This document shows, piece after piece, positions 8,332 through 15,799 of a DNA stretch of 64,000 nt (position 1 is its first letter; every line of letters begins with the position of its first letter). Below the pieces are notes generated by a model. The model was not told the DNA's origin and searched no databases. It was given only the letters and a program-made list of their open reading frames with translations. The stretch comes from Brevibacterium oceani (lineage in GTDB: Bacteria; Actinomycetota; Actinomycetes; Actinomycetales; Brevibacteriaceae). Where the stretch lies: contig NZ_JABKDE010000002.1 in NCBI RefSeq assembly GCF_013623835.1, forward strand, positions 496,001 to 560,000, written 5' to 3'. A program made the position numbers and the translations under genes.

Positions 8332-9225
8332 GTGAACACGCCGGCCAAGGCACCGCTGACCCCGCAGCAGGTCATCGACCGGGCGGACGAACTCGGGATC
8401 GCCGCAGATCGTCTGCGGTTCTTCGATGAGGCGGACCTCGCCGCCGGCGGCCTGGACGATATGCACGACTACACGCAGCTGACCGATGTCGCGCTGCGCA
8501 GCGTCCGCGAACCTGCCGAGGGTCTGTTCATCGCCGAATCGTCGAAGATCATCCGCCGCGCCCACGCCACAGGCATAGTGCCCAGGTCCTATCTGACGAG
8601 CCCGAAATGGCTGTTCGACCTCGCCGACATCATCTCGACCACTGATGTGCCGATCTTCATCGGCACCGACGCTGCAGTCGAAGCGCTCACCGGCTTCCAC
8701 CTCCACCGAGGCGCCTTGGCCGCGATGGCCCGACCGGTCCTTCCCGATCCTGCTGACTTGGTCGCCGATGCCACACGCATCGTCGTCATCGAGGACATCG
8801 TCGACCACACGAACGTCGGCGCGATCTTCCGTTCGGCGGCGGCCTTCGGCGTCGACGCGGTGCTCGTGACTCCACGCTGTGCCGACCCGCTCTATCGGCG
8901 ATCGATCCGAGTATCCATGGGCACGGTGTTCCAAGTGCCGTGGACACGCATCGACTCGTGGCCAGGAGGCATCGGCACCCTGCAGGATGCCGGCTTCCAT
9001 GTCGCGGCCCTCGCGCTCGAGGAGGACTCAGTGGCCCTGCGCGATTTCGCCGCGTCGGCCCCGGGACGGACCGCGGTCGTCTTCGGCACCGAGGGCGACG
9101 GCCTGCACCGATCGACGATCGCCGCGTGCGATTCGACCGTGATGATCCCCATGAGCGGGGGAGTCGACTCCCTCAACGTCGCAGCCGCCTCGGCGGTGAC
9201 CTGCTTCGCCCTGCAGGAGGGTTAA
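8332..9225 (+). CDS. SpoU/TrmH family RNA 2'-O-methyltransferase
   Basis: 297-residue RNA methyltransferase of the knotted SPOUT class, using S-adenosylmethionine. The SpoU motifs are visible: motif 1 around DHTNVGAIFRSAAAFG, motif 2 in VFGTEGDGL and motif 3 in IPMSGGVDSLNVAAASAV. An N-terminal substrate-binding extension of about 130 residues is typical of TsnR/TrmH-like rRNA methyltransferases. The GTG start at 8332 has GGGGGAG about 5 nt upstream. The exact target nucleotide is not predictable. Confidence 0.88.
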   Translation: MNTPAKAPLTPQQVIDRADELGIAADRLRFFDEADLAAGGLDDMHDYTQLTDVALRSVREPAEGLFIAESSKIIRRAHATGIVPRSYLTSPKWLFDLADIISTTDVPIFIGTDAAVEALTGFHLHRGALAAMARPVLPDPADLVADATRIVVIEDIVDHTNVGAIFRSAAAFGVDAVLVTPRCADPLYRRSIRVSMGTVFQVPWTRIDSWPGGIGTLQDAGFHVAALALEEDSVALRDFAASAPGRTAVVFGTEGDGLHRSTIAACDSTVMIPMSGGVDSLNVAAASAVTCFALQEG

Positions 9226-9383
9226 GGCACCATGACTGTGAGGCCGACGATCGGTTCGGCAGAGATCGTGGTCCAGTGCCAGACCGGGCGTATGCCGCGG
9301 AACTGCCGCTCACCGTCACCGATATGGTTTCCCCATCGAGGTAGCGGACGGGCTACGTCAGTGCCGCCCTTTAGTGTTGTGCC

Positions 9384-9707
9384 ATGGACAGAATTGAGCT
9401 CTTCAGTTCGAACGACGGAACGACATCGATTGAAGTTCGTCTCACCGGCGAGACAGTTTGGCTGACCCAACACCAGATAGCTGAGCTTTTCGAGACTTCT
9501 CGAGAGAACATCACGATGCATCTGAGGAAGGCGTTCTCGGAAGGGGAGCTGACGAGAAGGCAACATGTAAGGATTTCTTATAGGTTCGCCAAGAAGGTTT
9601 CCGTAATCGACAGCAGCGCTCTTTCCGCACTGACGCTTCTGGTCGCCATGAGTGATCTTTCAATGACCTCCCTGATCGTTCGAATGCTCACGACCGCCTC
9701 GGAGTGA
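9384..9707 (+). pseudogene. RhuM-family protein remnant (truncated)
   Basis: The first 55 residues read like the start of RhuM-type proteins: IELFSSNDGTTSIEVRL, then GETVWLTQHQIAELFETSRENITMHL, a helix-turn-helix-like segment, and SEGEL. Intact members are usually about 300 residues. Here the similarity ends after about base 9560 and the rest of the frame (to 9707) looks like unrelated sequence. Base composition is visibly less GC-rich than the flanks, which suggests acquired DNA that has been deleted or frameshifted. Gene symbol is not assigned because the product is unlikely to work. Confidence 0.62.
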
Positions 9708-9800
9708 GTTGCAGTGAAGCTCGCTGACTGTTCGACGGCCCTCGGTGTATAGAGTTGAGTTGAGCCGACTGGGCTCGAAGTGTTCCGAATAAGGAGATCA
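9708..9800. promoter_or_regulatory. Intergenic segment with promoter of the phosphatase-like gene
   Basis: A TAGAGT -10 candidate at 9750-9755 lies about 45 nt before the next start, and AAGGAG at 9791-9796 is its ribosome site. No convincing -35 box is seen. The DNA is still less GC-rich than average, as in the preceding remnant. Confidence 0.4.
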
Positions 9801-10571
9801 GTGGACCGCAGCACCTTAGCCCATGCCCTTGAAGCCGGACGCATCACCGGTGAGGTAGCCACCCCACGGGAGAACAACCTCTCCCACATCCACCGGTTCC
9901 TCGACCAGGAACGGCAGTTCGACTTCGGTGTCGAACTGACCCGCGACTGGGACTATGATTCCGTGTTCGCGCTCATGGTCGAACGCTGCGGTCTGCGGCC
10001 CGACCCCGAATTCGTCGAAGGCGTAGACACGATCTCCACCGACCGGTGCATCGCGGCCCTGGAGAGGCTCGCCGAGGCGGTCGGCGACGTCAGCCGCGCC
10101 CGTGGCCGGATCCTCTTCGCGACCGGCCACCCGGCGGGCCTGCTTCCCGTGCACATGGCCATCGCGGCGGCCGCGAAGGCTGCCGGCGCGGTCATCGACA
10201 CCGGCGATCATCTCATTCCCGTGCCCGAGATCGGCGGCGACGTCCGGCAGATCAACAATGTCTGGACCTGGCACCTGCACGGCGGCAGCCCGCACACCCA
10301 CCTGGCAGAACCTATGCATGCACTTCTCGACGATTTCGCTGCCCGCGGAGGCAGCACTCCGGATCTCGTCGTCGCCGACCACGGGTGGGCCGGAGCGGCC
10401 TCGAGCCGTGGACTGCGCACGATCGGCTACGCCGACTGCAACGATCCGGCGCTCTTCGTCGCCGAGGCGCAGGGACAGATCGAAGCCACCATCCCTTTGG
10501 ACGATGACGTCGTTCCCAACCTCTACGCCCCGCTCATCGACTTCGTCATCGAACGGGCCGGGCTGAACTGA
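9801..10571 (+). CDS. Actinobacterial phosphatase-like protein
   Basis: 256-residue protein resembling a family found in Streptomyces and related genera that is generally named only phosphatase. Conserved-looking histidine and aspartate motifs are FATGHPAGLLPVH, WHLHGGSPHTHL and VVADHGWAGAA, which could bind metal. No signal peptide or membrane segment. The GTG start at 9801 follows AAGGAG by 4 nt; the frame also opens at 9780 but without such a site. The precise substrate is not known to me and the name should be treated as provisional. Confidence 0.7.
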   Translation: MDRSTLAHALEAGRITGEVATPRENNLSHIHRFLDQERQFDFGVELTRDWDYDSVFALMVERCGLRPDPEFVEGVDTISTDRCIAALERLAEAVGDVSRARGRILFATGHPAGLLPVHMAIAAAAKAAGAVIDTGDHLIPVPEIGGDVRQINNVWTWHLHGGSPHTHLAEPMHALLDDFAARGGSTPDLVVADHGWAGAASSRGLRTIGYADCNDPALFVAEAQGQIEATIPLDDDVVPNLYAPLIDFVIERAGLN

Positions 10572-10618
10572 GCGCGGGAATCCTCAACTGCGCGAAGGAT
10601 TGGATTCCTCAACCGCGC
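10572..10618. terminator. Probable terminator hairpin between convergent genes
   Basis: GCGCGG at 10572-10577 pairs with CCGCGC at 10613-10618, and inside this GGAATCC (10577-10583) pairs with GGATTCC (10603-10609), with a bulge between. It sits between the stops of the phosphatase-like gene and the YbaK gene. The two halves also look like an imperfect direct repeat (TCCTCAACYGCGCG), so it may have arisen by duplication. Confidence 0.5.
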
Positions 10619-10625
10619 GCTGGGG

Positions 10626-11177
10626 TCAGTCGATGTCGTTCGCGAGACCCTCGACCACCTCGGCGCCGGGAAGGGACGCGAGAGCGGAACCGGAGAGCAG
10701 CAGCTTCGAACCGCGGATGCCGGAGCCGATGATGAGCTCCGTGGCTTCGGCCACGCGGGAATCGATGAGCACCCGGTAGTTCTCGGGAAGCCCGATCGGC
10801 CCGATTCCGCCGTACTCCATTCCGGATTCGGTGACCGCGCGTTCGAGCGGCAGGAAGGACGCCTTGCGGACGTCGAGGAGCTTCTTCACTCGTTTGTTGA
10901 CATCGGCTCGGGCGTTCGCGAGCACCATGCACGCCGCGATCCGCTCCTCACCGGACCGCGAACCGGCGACGAGCACGCAGTTCGCCGAGGTGGCCGGCGG
11001 CAGATCGGCCGCGTCGAGCAGGGCAGCGGTGTCCGCGATCTCCGGGTCGATCGCGAAGACCTCGACATCGCCGGTGACCGTCGACAGTGCGTTTGCAGTG
11101 GCTTCGGCGAGGAGTTCGGGAGCACCCGCGGCCGGCTGAAGGGTGAACTGAGTGGAGATGCGTTCCTTTGTGGTCAT
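10626..11177 (-). CDS. YbaK/EbsC family aminoacyl-tRNA deacylase-like protein
   Basis: 183-residue member of the YbaK/EbsC/ProXp fold that hydrolyses mischarged aminoacyl-tRNAs. Family motifs: a central VLVAGSR segment, [22 protein letters not shown] containing the fold's conserved lysine region, and GGIGPIGLP. The frame also opens at GTG 11183, but a TAGACT -10 box (minus strand, 11184-11189) abuts it and puts transcription start at about 11177, exactly at ATG. I therefore take 11177 and a leaderless message. Which tRNA is edited is unknown. Confidence 0.83.
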   Translation of the reverse strand: MTTKERISTQFTLQPAAGAPELLAEATANALSTVTGDVEVFAIDPEIADTAALLDAADLPPATSANCVLVAGSRSGEERIAACMVLANARADVNKRVKKLLDVRKASFLPLERAVTESGMEYGGIGPIGLPENYRVLIDSRVAEATELIIGSGIRGSKLLLSGSALASLPGAEVVEGLANDID

Positions 11178-11228
11178 GGCCACAGTCTAGGAGATCGGTG
11201 TCGAATCGCTTTGCCTGCGCCCATCGGT

Positions 11229-11338
11229 TAGACTGGACTGTCGCTTCGTGTCCGGTTCCTACGGTTCGGAGCGTGTCCAGCAGGCGAATTCGGGCACTGG
11301 CAGATGGGCCGACCCATACCAGGCGCCTGAAAGAATTC
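11229..11338 (+). promoter_or_regulatory. Promoter and structured 5' leader of rpmE2
   Basis: A TAGACT -10 candidate lies at 11229-11234. The leader can fold into two elements. The first pairs CTGGAC (11233-11238) with GTCCAG (11275-11280), with TCCG/CGGA inside. The second is a long stem: GAATTC (11286-11291) with GAATTC (11333-11338), GGGC (11292-11295) with GCCT (11325-11328), CTGG (11297-11300) with CCAG (11319-11322), and ATGGG (11304-11308) with CCCAT (11313-11317) closing a CCGA loop. It ends just before the ribosome site, as expected for an autoregulatory ribosomal-protein leader. I infer that role; the pairings are read directly. Confidence 0.6.
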
Positions 11339-11353
11339 AGCAGAGGTAAGAAT

Positions 11354-11608
11354 ATGAAGAAGGACATCCACCCGGAATACGCGCCGATCGTGTTCAACGA
11401 TCTGGCCTCCGGCACCAAGTTCCTCACCCGCTCCACCGCTCAGAGCGACAAGACCATCGAGTGGGAAGACGGCAACACCTACCCCGTGATCGACGTCGAG
11501 ATCTCGTCCGCTTCGCATCCGTTCTACACGGGCAAGCAGCGCATCCTCGACTCCGCCGGCCGCGTGGAGAAGTTCAAGGACCGCTACAAGGGCTTCGGCA
11601 AGCGCTGA
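11354..11608 (+). CDS. rpmE2: 50S ribosomal protein L31 type B (zinc-independent)
   Basis: 84-residue L31 paralogue. It begins [20 protein letters not shown] and ends with DRYKGFGKR. The zinc-binding CxxC pair of the type A protein is absent, so this is the C-minus form that typically replaces the zinc-containing L31 when zinc is scarce. Start at ATG 11354 is preceded by GAGGTAAG. I see no clear Zur operator upstream; instead there is a stable folded leader. A 15-bp hairpin follows the gene. Confidence 0.93.
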   Translation: MKKDIHPEYAPIVFNDLASGTKFLTRSTAQSDKTIEWEDGNTYPVIDVEISSASHPFYTGKQRILDSAGRVEKFKDRYKGFGKR

Positions 11609-11634
11609 TCCTCAGCGAGTTCGACAGCATCATA

Positions 11635-11674
11635 CGAACTGCCCCGCACGCCATGTGGTGTGCGGGGCAGTTCG
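11635..11674 (+). terminator. rpmE2 terminator
   Basis: A 15-bp stem with arms 11635-11649 and 11660-11674 begins 26 nt after the rpmE2 stop. The arms are rich in GCCCCGCA/TGCGGGGC and the loop is about 10 nt. The following gene is convergent, so it may serve both. Confidence 0.85.
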
Positions 11675-11693
11675 CTGTCTGAGTCGCCTCGCT

Positions 11694-11719
11694 GTCTGCG
11701 TCCCCGCGGGGACGCAGAC
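11694..11719. repeat. Palindrome containing the GTCCCCGCGGGGAC repeat
   Basis: Perfect 26-bp palindrome with 12-bp arms and only a GC centre, 15 bp before the kinase stop codon (minus strand). Its core GTCCCCGCGGGGAC (11700-11713) recurs exactly at 15035, 15065 and 16430, where it lies inside genes. It could act as a terminator for the kinase gene, but the recurrence suggests a dispersed repeat. Confidence 0.7.
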
Positions 11720-11733
11720 GAACTCGACGGATC

Positions 11734-12558
11734 TCAGTCCACGGTGACCTTGACCTCGGGGGACGGCTGAGTCCGGGCCGCCGGGTGCAGCAGCGAGGCG
11801 ACACCGGTGGCATTGTCGAGGCAGTTCGCGATTCCGTGGGCGACCTTCTCCTTCGCGGCGATGACCGCGTCGCGGATGTCGAGGCCGGTGGCGATGCCGG
11901 CTGCGATCGAGGAGGCGAACGAACATCCCGCTCCGTTGACGAGTTTGTCGTTGACCTTGCGCGAGCGCAGCGTCGTCACAGTCTGACCGTCGAAGAGGAT
12001 GTCGACGGCATCGTCGCCGGCCAGTCGGGCGCCGCCCTTGACGACGACGTTCTGTGCTTCCTGGGAATGGATGATCTTCGCCGCCTCGATCATGCCCTCG
12101 ACGGAATCGATGGGGTCGAGATCGGCCAGTGTCGCGGCCTCTTCGAGATTCGGGGTGATCACGGTCGCCAGTGGCACGAGGTTCTCGACGAAGAGATCCT
12201 TGAGATCGACCATGGTGCCGACTCCCTTGCACACGAGCACCGGATCGAAGACATAGGGCAGCTCGTTGGACTTGAGCTCCTCGGCCAGGACCAGCGCCGA
12301 GTCGACGGATCCGAGCATGCCGGATTTGATGGTGTCGAACCTGTGCACGGCCAGCGTGGACTCGAGCTGGCGATTGACGACCTCGGGGTCGATGAATTCG
12401 ACGACATGGGTGAAGCGGTCGTTCGGGTCGAACGTGACGATGCAGGTGACGACGGCGGTGCCGAAGGCACCGTACTCCTCGAACATCTTCAGATCGGCTT
12501 CCAACCCCGCGCCTCCGGAGACATCGGAGCCGGCGACGGTGAGCACTTTGGCGGTCAT
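11734..12558 (-). CDS. Hydroxymethylpyrimidine/pyridoxine kinase (ThiD/PdxK-like)
   Basis: 274-residue ribokinase-fold kinase. ATP-dependent phosphorylation of hydroxymethylpyrimidine (thiamin synthesis) or pyridoxine/pyridoxal (B6 salvage) is the family role. Motifs: VAGSDVSGGAGLEADLK at the N-terminus, KSGMLGS, and the anion-hole segment NGAGCSFASSI. The cysteine in that last motif is typical of the dual-specificity Firmicute PdxK/ThiD2 type, so the substrate is uncertain. A TAGACT -10 box (minus strand, 12591-12596) and AAAGGACC before the ATG support the start. No other thiamin gene is nearby. Confidence 0.85.
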   Translation of the reverse strand: MTAKVLTVAGSDVSGGAGLEADLKMFEEYGAFGTAVVTCIVTFDPNDRFTHVVEFIDPEVVNRQLESTLAVHRFDTIKSGMLGSVDSALVLAEELKSNELPYVFDPVLVCKGVGTMVDLKDLFVENLVPLATVITPNLEEAATLADLDPIDSVEGMIEAAKIIHSQEAQNVVVKGGARLAGDDAVDILFDGQTVTTLRSRKVNDKLVNGAGCSFASSIAAGIATGLDIRDAVIAAKEKVAHGIANCLDNATGVASLLHPAARTQPSPEVKVTVD

Positions 12559-12603
12559 GGTGGTCCTTTCGGGTAAAGCTGACGCGAAGAAGTCTACGCG
12601 GGT

Positions 12604-13068
12604 TCAGGCCCCTGCGTATCCGTGCTGCCGCCAGGCTTCGTAGATGGCGATCGATGCCGAATTCGCGAGGTTGAGCGAGCGACGGGCCGGCAGCATGGGG
12701 ATGCGCACCGTCATGTCCACGTGCTCATCGTTGACAACCTCCTCGGGCAGCCCTGTCGATTCCCGCCCGAACAGGAGGACGTCCCCATCTTGGTAGTCCA
12801 CCTCAGCAAAGGAATCGGTCGTATGCGTGCTGAACGCGATCACCCGACGATCACCGAGGTGGTCCCACAGTTCGGCGATCGAGGGATGGACGGTGACGTG
12901 GGCGAGGTCGTGATAGTCGAGACCGGCCCGGCGCAGCTTCGCATCGGTGAGATCGAAGCCGAGCGGTTCGACGAGGTGGAGGTGGGCACCAGTGACCGCT
13001 GCGAGCCGGATCGCATTGCCGGTGTTGCCGGGGATCTCGGGAGTGTGGAAGACGATGTCGATGTTCAT
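12604..13068 (-). CDS. trmL: tRNA (cytidine/uridine-34 2'-O)-methyltransferase TrmL
   Basis: 154-residue minimal SPOUT methyltransferase that methylates the wobble ribose of tRNA-Leu isoacceptors. The family pattern is clear: IVFHTPEIPGNTGNAIRLAA at the N-terminus, LLFGRESTGLPEEV in the middle, and IPMLPARRSLNLANSASIAIYEAWRQ at the C-terminus. Start at 13068 has GAGGGGG just upstream. It stands alone between the kinase and a methyltransferase on the same strand. Confidence 0.92.
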   Translation of the reverse strand: MNIDIVFHTPEIPGNTGNAIRLAAVTGAHLHLVEPLGFDLTDAKLRRAGLDYHDLAHVTVHPSIAELWDHLGDRRVIAFSTHTTDSFAEVDYQDGDVLLFGRESTGLPEEVVNDEHVDMTVRIPMLPARRSLNLANSASIAIYEAWRQHGYAGA

Positions 13069-13158
13069 ATCCCCCTCATCTTCTCACCTCATGGCGCACC
13101 GGTCAGACAGTGCGGTCATACTTTCGCTGCGGCGGGTCGTCTGGTGCAGTCGACTTCT

Positions 13159-13860
13159 TCATCGCTCTGTCCTGCGGACGAGGAGGTATCCCTGGCGGGT
13201 CGCCTCGGGGTAGCGCCCGGCTCGGTCGGGTTCGCGTTCGAGACGGGTGACAGGGGCGAACCCGTGGGGCTCGAGAGCGGTGAGCACCTCGTCGATCGAA
13301 CGTCGGTGGAAGTCGAGGTCGACGTCGAAGCCGGCCAGGTCGGAGAAGTGATCGACCCGGTCGCCGAGCTGGAACGCCAACTGGAACCAGCCGCCCGGGC
13401 GGAGGACACGAGCCGCCTCGGCGAAGGCGGTCGAGAGCTCCTCATCGGGGATGTGGATGATCGAGTACCAGGCGACGAGCCCGGAGAACGCATCATCGGC
13501 ATGGGGTAGGGCGGTCATCGTCCCGACGGTGAAGTCGAGGCTCGGATAGAGGCCGCGGGCGAGTTCGACCATGGCAGGGGAGAGGTCGAGGCCACTCGGG
13601 GTGAGTCCGAGGGCCGCGAGGAACGAGGTGATGCGTCCGGGCCCGCAGCCGATGTCGAGGACGTCGGCGGAACCGGTGGCGAGCACGAGCTCGGAGAAGG
13701 CCCCGAGCACTGCACGATCGTGCGGCTTGGCGGTGAGCTCATCGGCAAACCAGTCGGTGTACATCGCCGCGATCGCATCATAGGACCCCCGCGTCGGGGT
13801 CTCGCGGGCTGAACCGCCGGAGGTGCCAGTGCTGGAGGTGGCGTTTGTGCCGTCAGTCAT
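13159..13860 (-). CDS. Class I SAM-dependent methyltransferase
   Basis: 233-residue methyltransferase with the SAM-binding motif VLDIGCGPGRITSFLAALG, post-I region SGLDLSPAMVELARG and motif around VAWYSIIHIPDEE. Substrate unknown; small-molecule methyltransferases of this UbiE-like type are common. A TAGGGT -10 box (minus strand, 13867-13872) lies 6 nt before the ATG, so the mRNA is probably leaderless. The upstream element GTCAGTG at exactly 8 bp spacing resembles a PafBC-dependent promoter, which would make this gene DNA-damage responsive. Confidence 0.85.
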   Translation of the reverse strand: MTDGTNATSSTGTSGGSARETPTRGSYDAIAAMYTDWFADELTAKPHDRAVLGAFSELVLATGSADVLDIGCGPGRITSFLAALGLTPSGLDLSPAMVELARGLYPSLDFTVGTMTALPHADDAFSGLVAWYSIIHIPDEELSTAFAEAARVLRPGGWFQLAFQLGDRVDHFSDLAGFDVDLDFHRRSIDEVLTALEPHGFAPVTRLEREPDRAGRYPEATRQGYLLVRRTER

Positions 13861-13866
13861 GACGTC

Positions 13867-13889
13867 ACCCTACCCGGGCGCACTGACTC
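13867..13889 (-). promoter_or_regulatory. RecA-NDp-like (PafBC) promoter of the methyltransferase gene
   Basis: On the minus strand: GAGTCAGTG, 8 bp, TAGGGT. This matches 7 of 9 positions of TTGTCRGTG and all fixed positions of TANNNT, with the spacing known for PafBC-dependent promoters. The -10 box ends 6 nt before the ATG at 13860. Confidence 0.5.
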
Positions 13890-14029
13890 GAGCGCACCTG
13901 ACTGGAGCGCATCTGCGGGAGCCGGCGACGGTGGCCTTGCAGGGCAGTGCGGGTGTCTCCAATGAAAACGAAAGAGAATCGAATCCAGGGGATGTTCAAT
14001 GACATAGATCTGCCATCAATGGAATTCTC

Positions 14030-14052
14030 GTGTCAGTGCCGAGTTCTAAGGT
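14030..14052 (+). promoter_or_regulatory. RecA-NDp-like (PafBC) promoter of the HNH gene
   Basis: GTGTCAGTG at 14030-14038, 8 bp, TAAGGT at 14047-14052. This is 8 of 9 to TTGTCRGTG with the correct 8-bp spacing. Transcription would begin near 14059 and give a leader of about 60 nt before the ATG at 14120. Confidence 0.65.
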
Positions 14053-14119
14053 GAAGGCATGGTCGGTGGTCATGGGGGCTGCGGGACCGGGAGGCCGAAA
14101 GGCCATGGGAAGGGGAATC

Positions 14120-15760
14120 ATGCGAAACGGTGAACAGGTCAACGAGGATCTCAGCACCCTCACCTGTGAGCAGATCGTGACCGATATCCGTCGAAACATC
14201 TCGTGCATCTCCTTCTGCCACGCTCGCGTCATCGCACTCATCGACGAGGTTGAGCGTCGGGGGCTGTGGGCGGAATGGGTCGGCGTGAAGACCCTGACCG
14301 AATGGGTGATGCATGTGGCCTCGGTGAGCATGCACACGGCGCGCGAATACGTCCGCGTGACGGCAGCTCTGCGTGAGATGCCGAAGGTGAGGAAAGGTCT
14401 CGCAGACGGTGACATCAGCTTCTCCAAGGTGCGAGAGGTGACCCGGCTCGGGGAACGGATCGGCGACGATGAGGCGCTGCGCCTGGCGACTCTGGCCACG
14501 GGCAGCCAGATCAGCCGGATCTCGCGGGACTACCAGCAGCTGGCCGACAAGATCGACAACGGGCCGTTCCCGCTGTCCCTGGCCGAGGACAGCGTGAACA
14601 TGCGTCAGGTGGGGCCCGGCCGGACCCGCATCACGATCGAGCTCGAGGAAGATGACGCGGCGGAGATCGCCACGATGCTCGACGCCGCCCGTCAGGTCCT
14701 CGAGCGTCCTGCGGCCGAGTCGGCAGAACCCGGAGCAGTTGATGGAACCGAGAACGCTGCTGAGAGTGGAGTCGAGGGAGCGCTCGATGGCGCTGAGGAG
14801 ATGCCGTATGAGCCGGTCTCCCAGGTCATGTGCCTGATGGAGATCATCCATGCCTTCCCTCGAGCCGAGCCTGCCGGTGCGGTCGATGCTGACCGTGCCC
14901 GCCTGCTCGTTCACGCCTCCGCCGAGGTGGTCACTCGCAGCGGCGCTACCGTGGAGGCCGCCCCTGCCTTTGTTCCTCCGCGCGTGAGCATCCCGGCAAG
15001 GGCGGCGACTGCAGGGCCGGGGACCACGGCAGACGTCCCCGCGGGGACGCTGGCTGAGGAGGACGTCCCCGCGGGGACGGAATCCGGGTCGGGCATGTCA
15101 GCAGAGGCGACGGCTGAAGATGGCGTCCCCGCAGGGGCGGAGGAAGGACGAGCGGACACAACCTGCCGGGTCGAGGGATTCGGCGGCATCACCGCGGCGA
15201 CGGCAGAGCGCCTGAGCTGTGAGGCGCTCATCAGCGGCGTGATCAAGAGCGCCGGAGGTGACGCCCTCATGCTCGGGCGGTCGAAGCGTCTGATGAGCAG
15301 GCGGCGGCGACTGGCGCTGAGCGTGCGCGACGTCTGCTGCCAGTTCCCCGGCTGCCGGAACCGCCGACGCTGCGACGCTCACCACATCCGGCCCTGGTCG
15401 CAGGGAGGGGCGACGGACATGGACAATCTCATCCTGCTGTGCCGTCGCCACCACACCGTGGTGCACAAGTACCAGCTGCGCATCGAACGCACCGGAGCCG
15501 CCTTCGCCGGAGCCATGCGCGGGCCTGCCGCCTTCACGTTCCACCTGCCCGACGGCTCTCAGCTGCTGCCGCTGGAGAGTCGGGTGGTTGGGCGCAGGAT
15601 GTTCAACACCGCGGTCCAGGTTGCAGAGGTCGAGAAGGCCACATCCGCTGCCGATCCGAGCACCGTCGGCGGTGGCTATGGCTTTGACCTGGGGCTCTGC
15701 ATCGCCTGGATGTTCGAGGCCGAATGGCGACACGCCCGGGCGAGCAATGCAGCTGCTTGA
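14120..15760 (+). CDS. DUF222/HNH endonuclease (13E12-repeat family)
   Basis: 546-residue protein. The N-terminal half is the DUF222/13E12 domain common in actinobacteria; the C-terminal HNH nuclease domain (about residues 405-450) shows CQFPGC, then CDAHHIRPWSQGG, NLILLCRRHH. Between them lies a low-complexity linker with VPAGT-type repeats at about residues 306-340, each encoded by the palindrome GTCCCCGCGGGGAC or a variant. The frame opens at GTG 14030, but that codon lies inside a promoter element. I choose ATG 14120, which has AAGGGG 6 nt upstream. Role unknown; such genes are often multicopy and proposed to be mobile. The promoter suggests DNA-damage control. Confidence 0.85.
   Translation: MRNGEQVNEDLSTLTCEQIVTDIRRNISCISFCHARVIALIDEVERRGLWAEWVGVKTLTEWVMHVASVSMHTAREYVRVTAALREMPKVRKGLADGDISFSKVREVTRLGERIGDDEALRLATLATGSQISRISRDYQQLADKIDNGPFPLSLAEDSVNMRQVGPGRTRITIELEEDDAAEIATMLDAARQVLERPAAESAEPGAVDGTENAAESGVEGALDGAEEMPYEPVSQVMCLMEIIHAFPRAEPAGAVDADRARLLVHASAEVVTRSGATVEAAPAFVPPRVSIPARAATAGPGTTADVPAGTLAEEDVPAGTESGSGMSAEATAEDGVPAGAEEGRADTTCRVEGFGGITAATAERLSCEALISGVIKSAGGDALMLGRSKRLMSRRRRLALSVRDVCCQFPGCRNRRRCDAHHIRPWSQGGATDMDNLILLCRRHHTVVHKYQLRIERTGAAFAGAMRGPAAFTFHLPDGSQLLPLESRVVGRRMFNTAVQVAEVEKATSAADPSTVGGGYGFDLGLCIAWMFEAEWRHARASNAAA
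15035..15138. repeat. Intragenic GTCCCCGCGGGGAC palindromes encoding VPAGT
   Basis: Perfect copies lie at 15035-15048 and 15065-15078, and a degenerate copy (GTCCCCGCAGGGGC) at 15125-15138. All are read in the same frame, giving VPAGT, VPAGT and VPAGA in the linker of the HNH protein. The same 14-mer occurs at 16430 in imuA' and at 11700 between genes. Confidence 0.8.
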
Positions 15761-15763
15761 ATC

Positions 15764-15792
15764 TTGCCAATTTAGAACACCAGTTCGATAAT
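15764..15792 (+). promoter_or_regulatory. LexA-controlled (SOS) promoter of imuA'-imuB-dnaE2
   Basis: TTGCCA at 15764-15769, a 17-bp spacer and GATAAT at 15787-15792 form a near-consensus promoter. The sequence TAGAACACCAGTTCGA at 15773-15788 fills the spacer and fits the actinobacterial LexA box (TCGAAC-N4-GTTCGA) at 14 of 16 positions. LexA binding would block polymerase directly. Transcription should start at about 15799-15800, on the A of an ATG. Confidence 0.85.
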
Positions 15793-15799
15793 GGATGTC

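Noticed and set aside
11190-11353. Zur box upstream of rpmE2
   Set aside because: No AT-rich inverted repeat of Zur type (such as TGAAAATNATTTTCA) was seen.
14030-14119. Upstream GTG/ATG starts for the HNH gene
   Set aside because: GTG 14030 lies inside the RecA-NDp-like element and would precede the transcription start; ATG 14072 and 14105 have weaker ribosome sites than ATG 14120.
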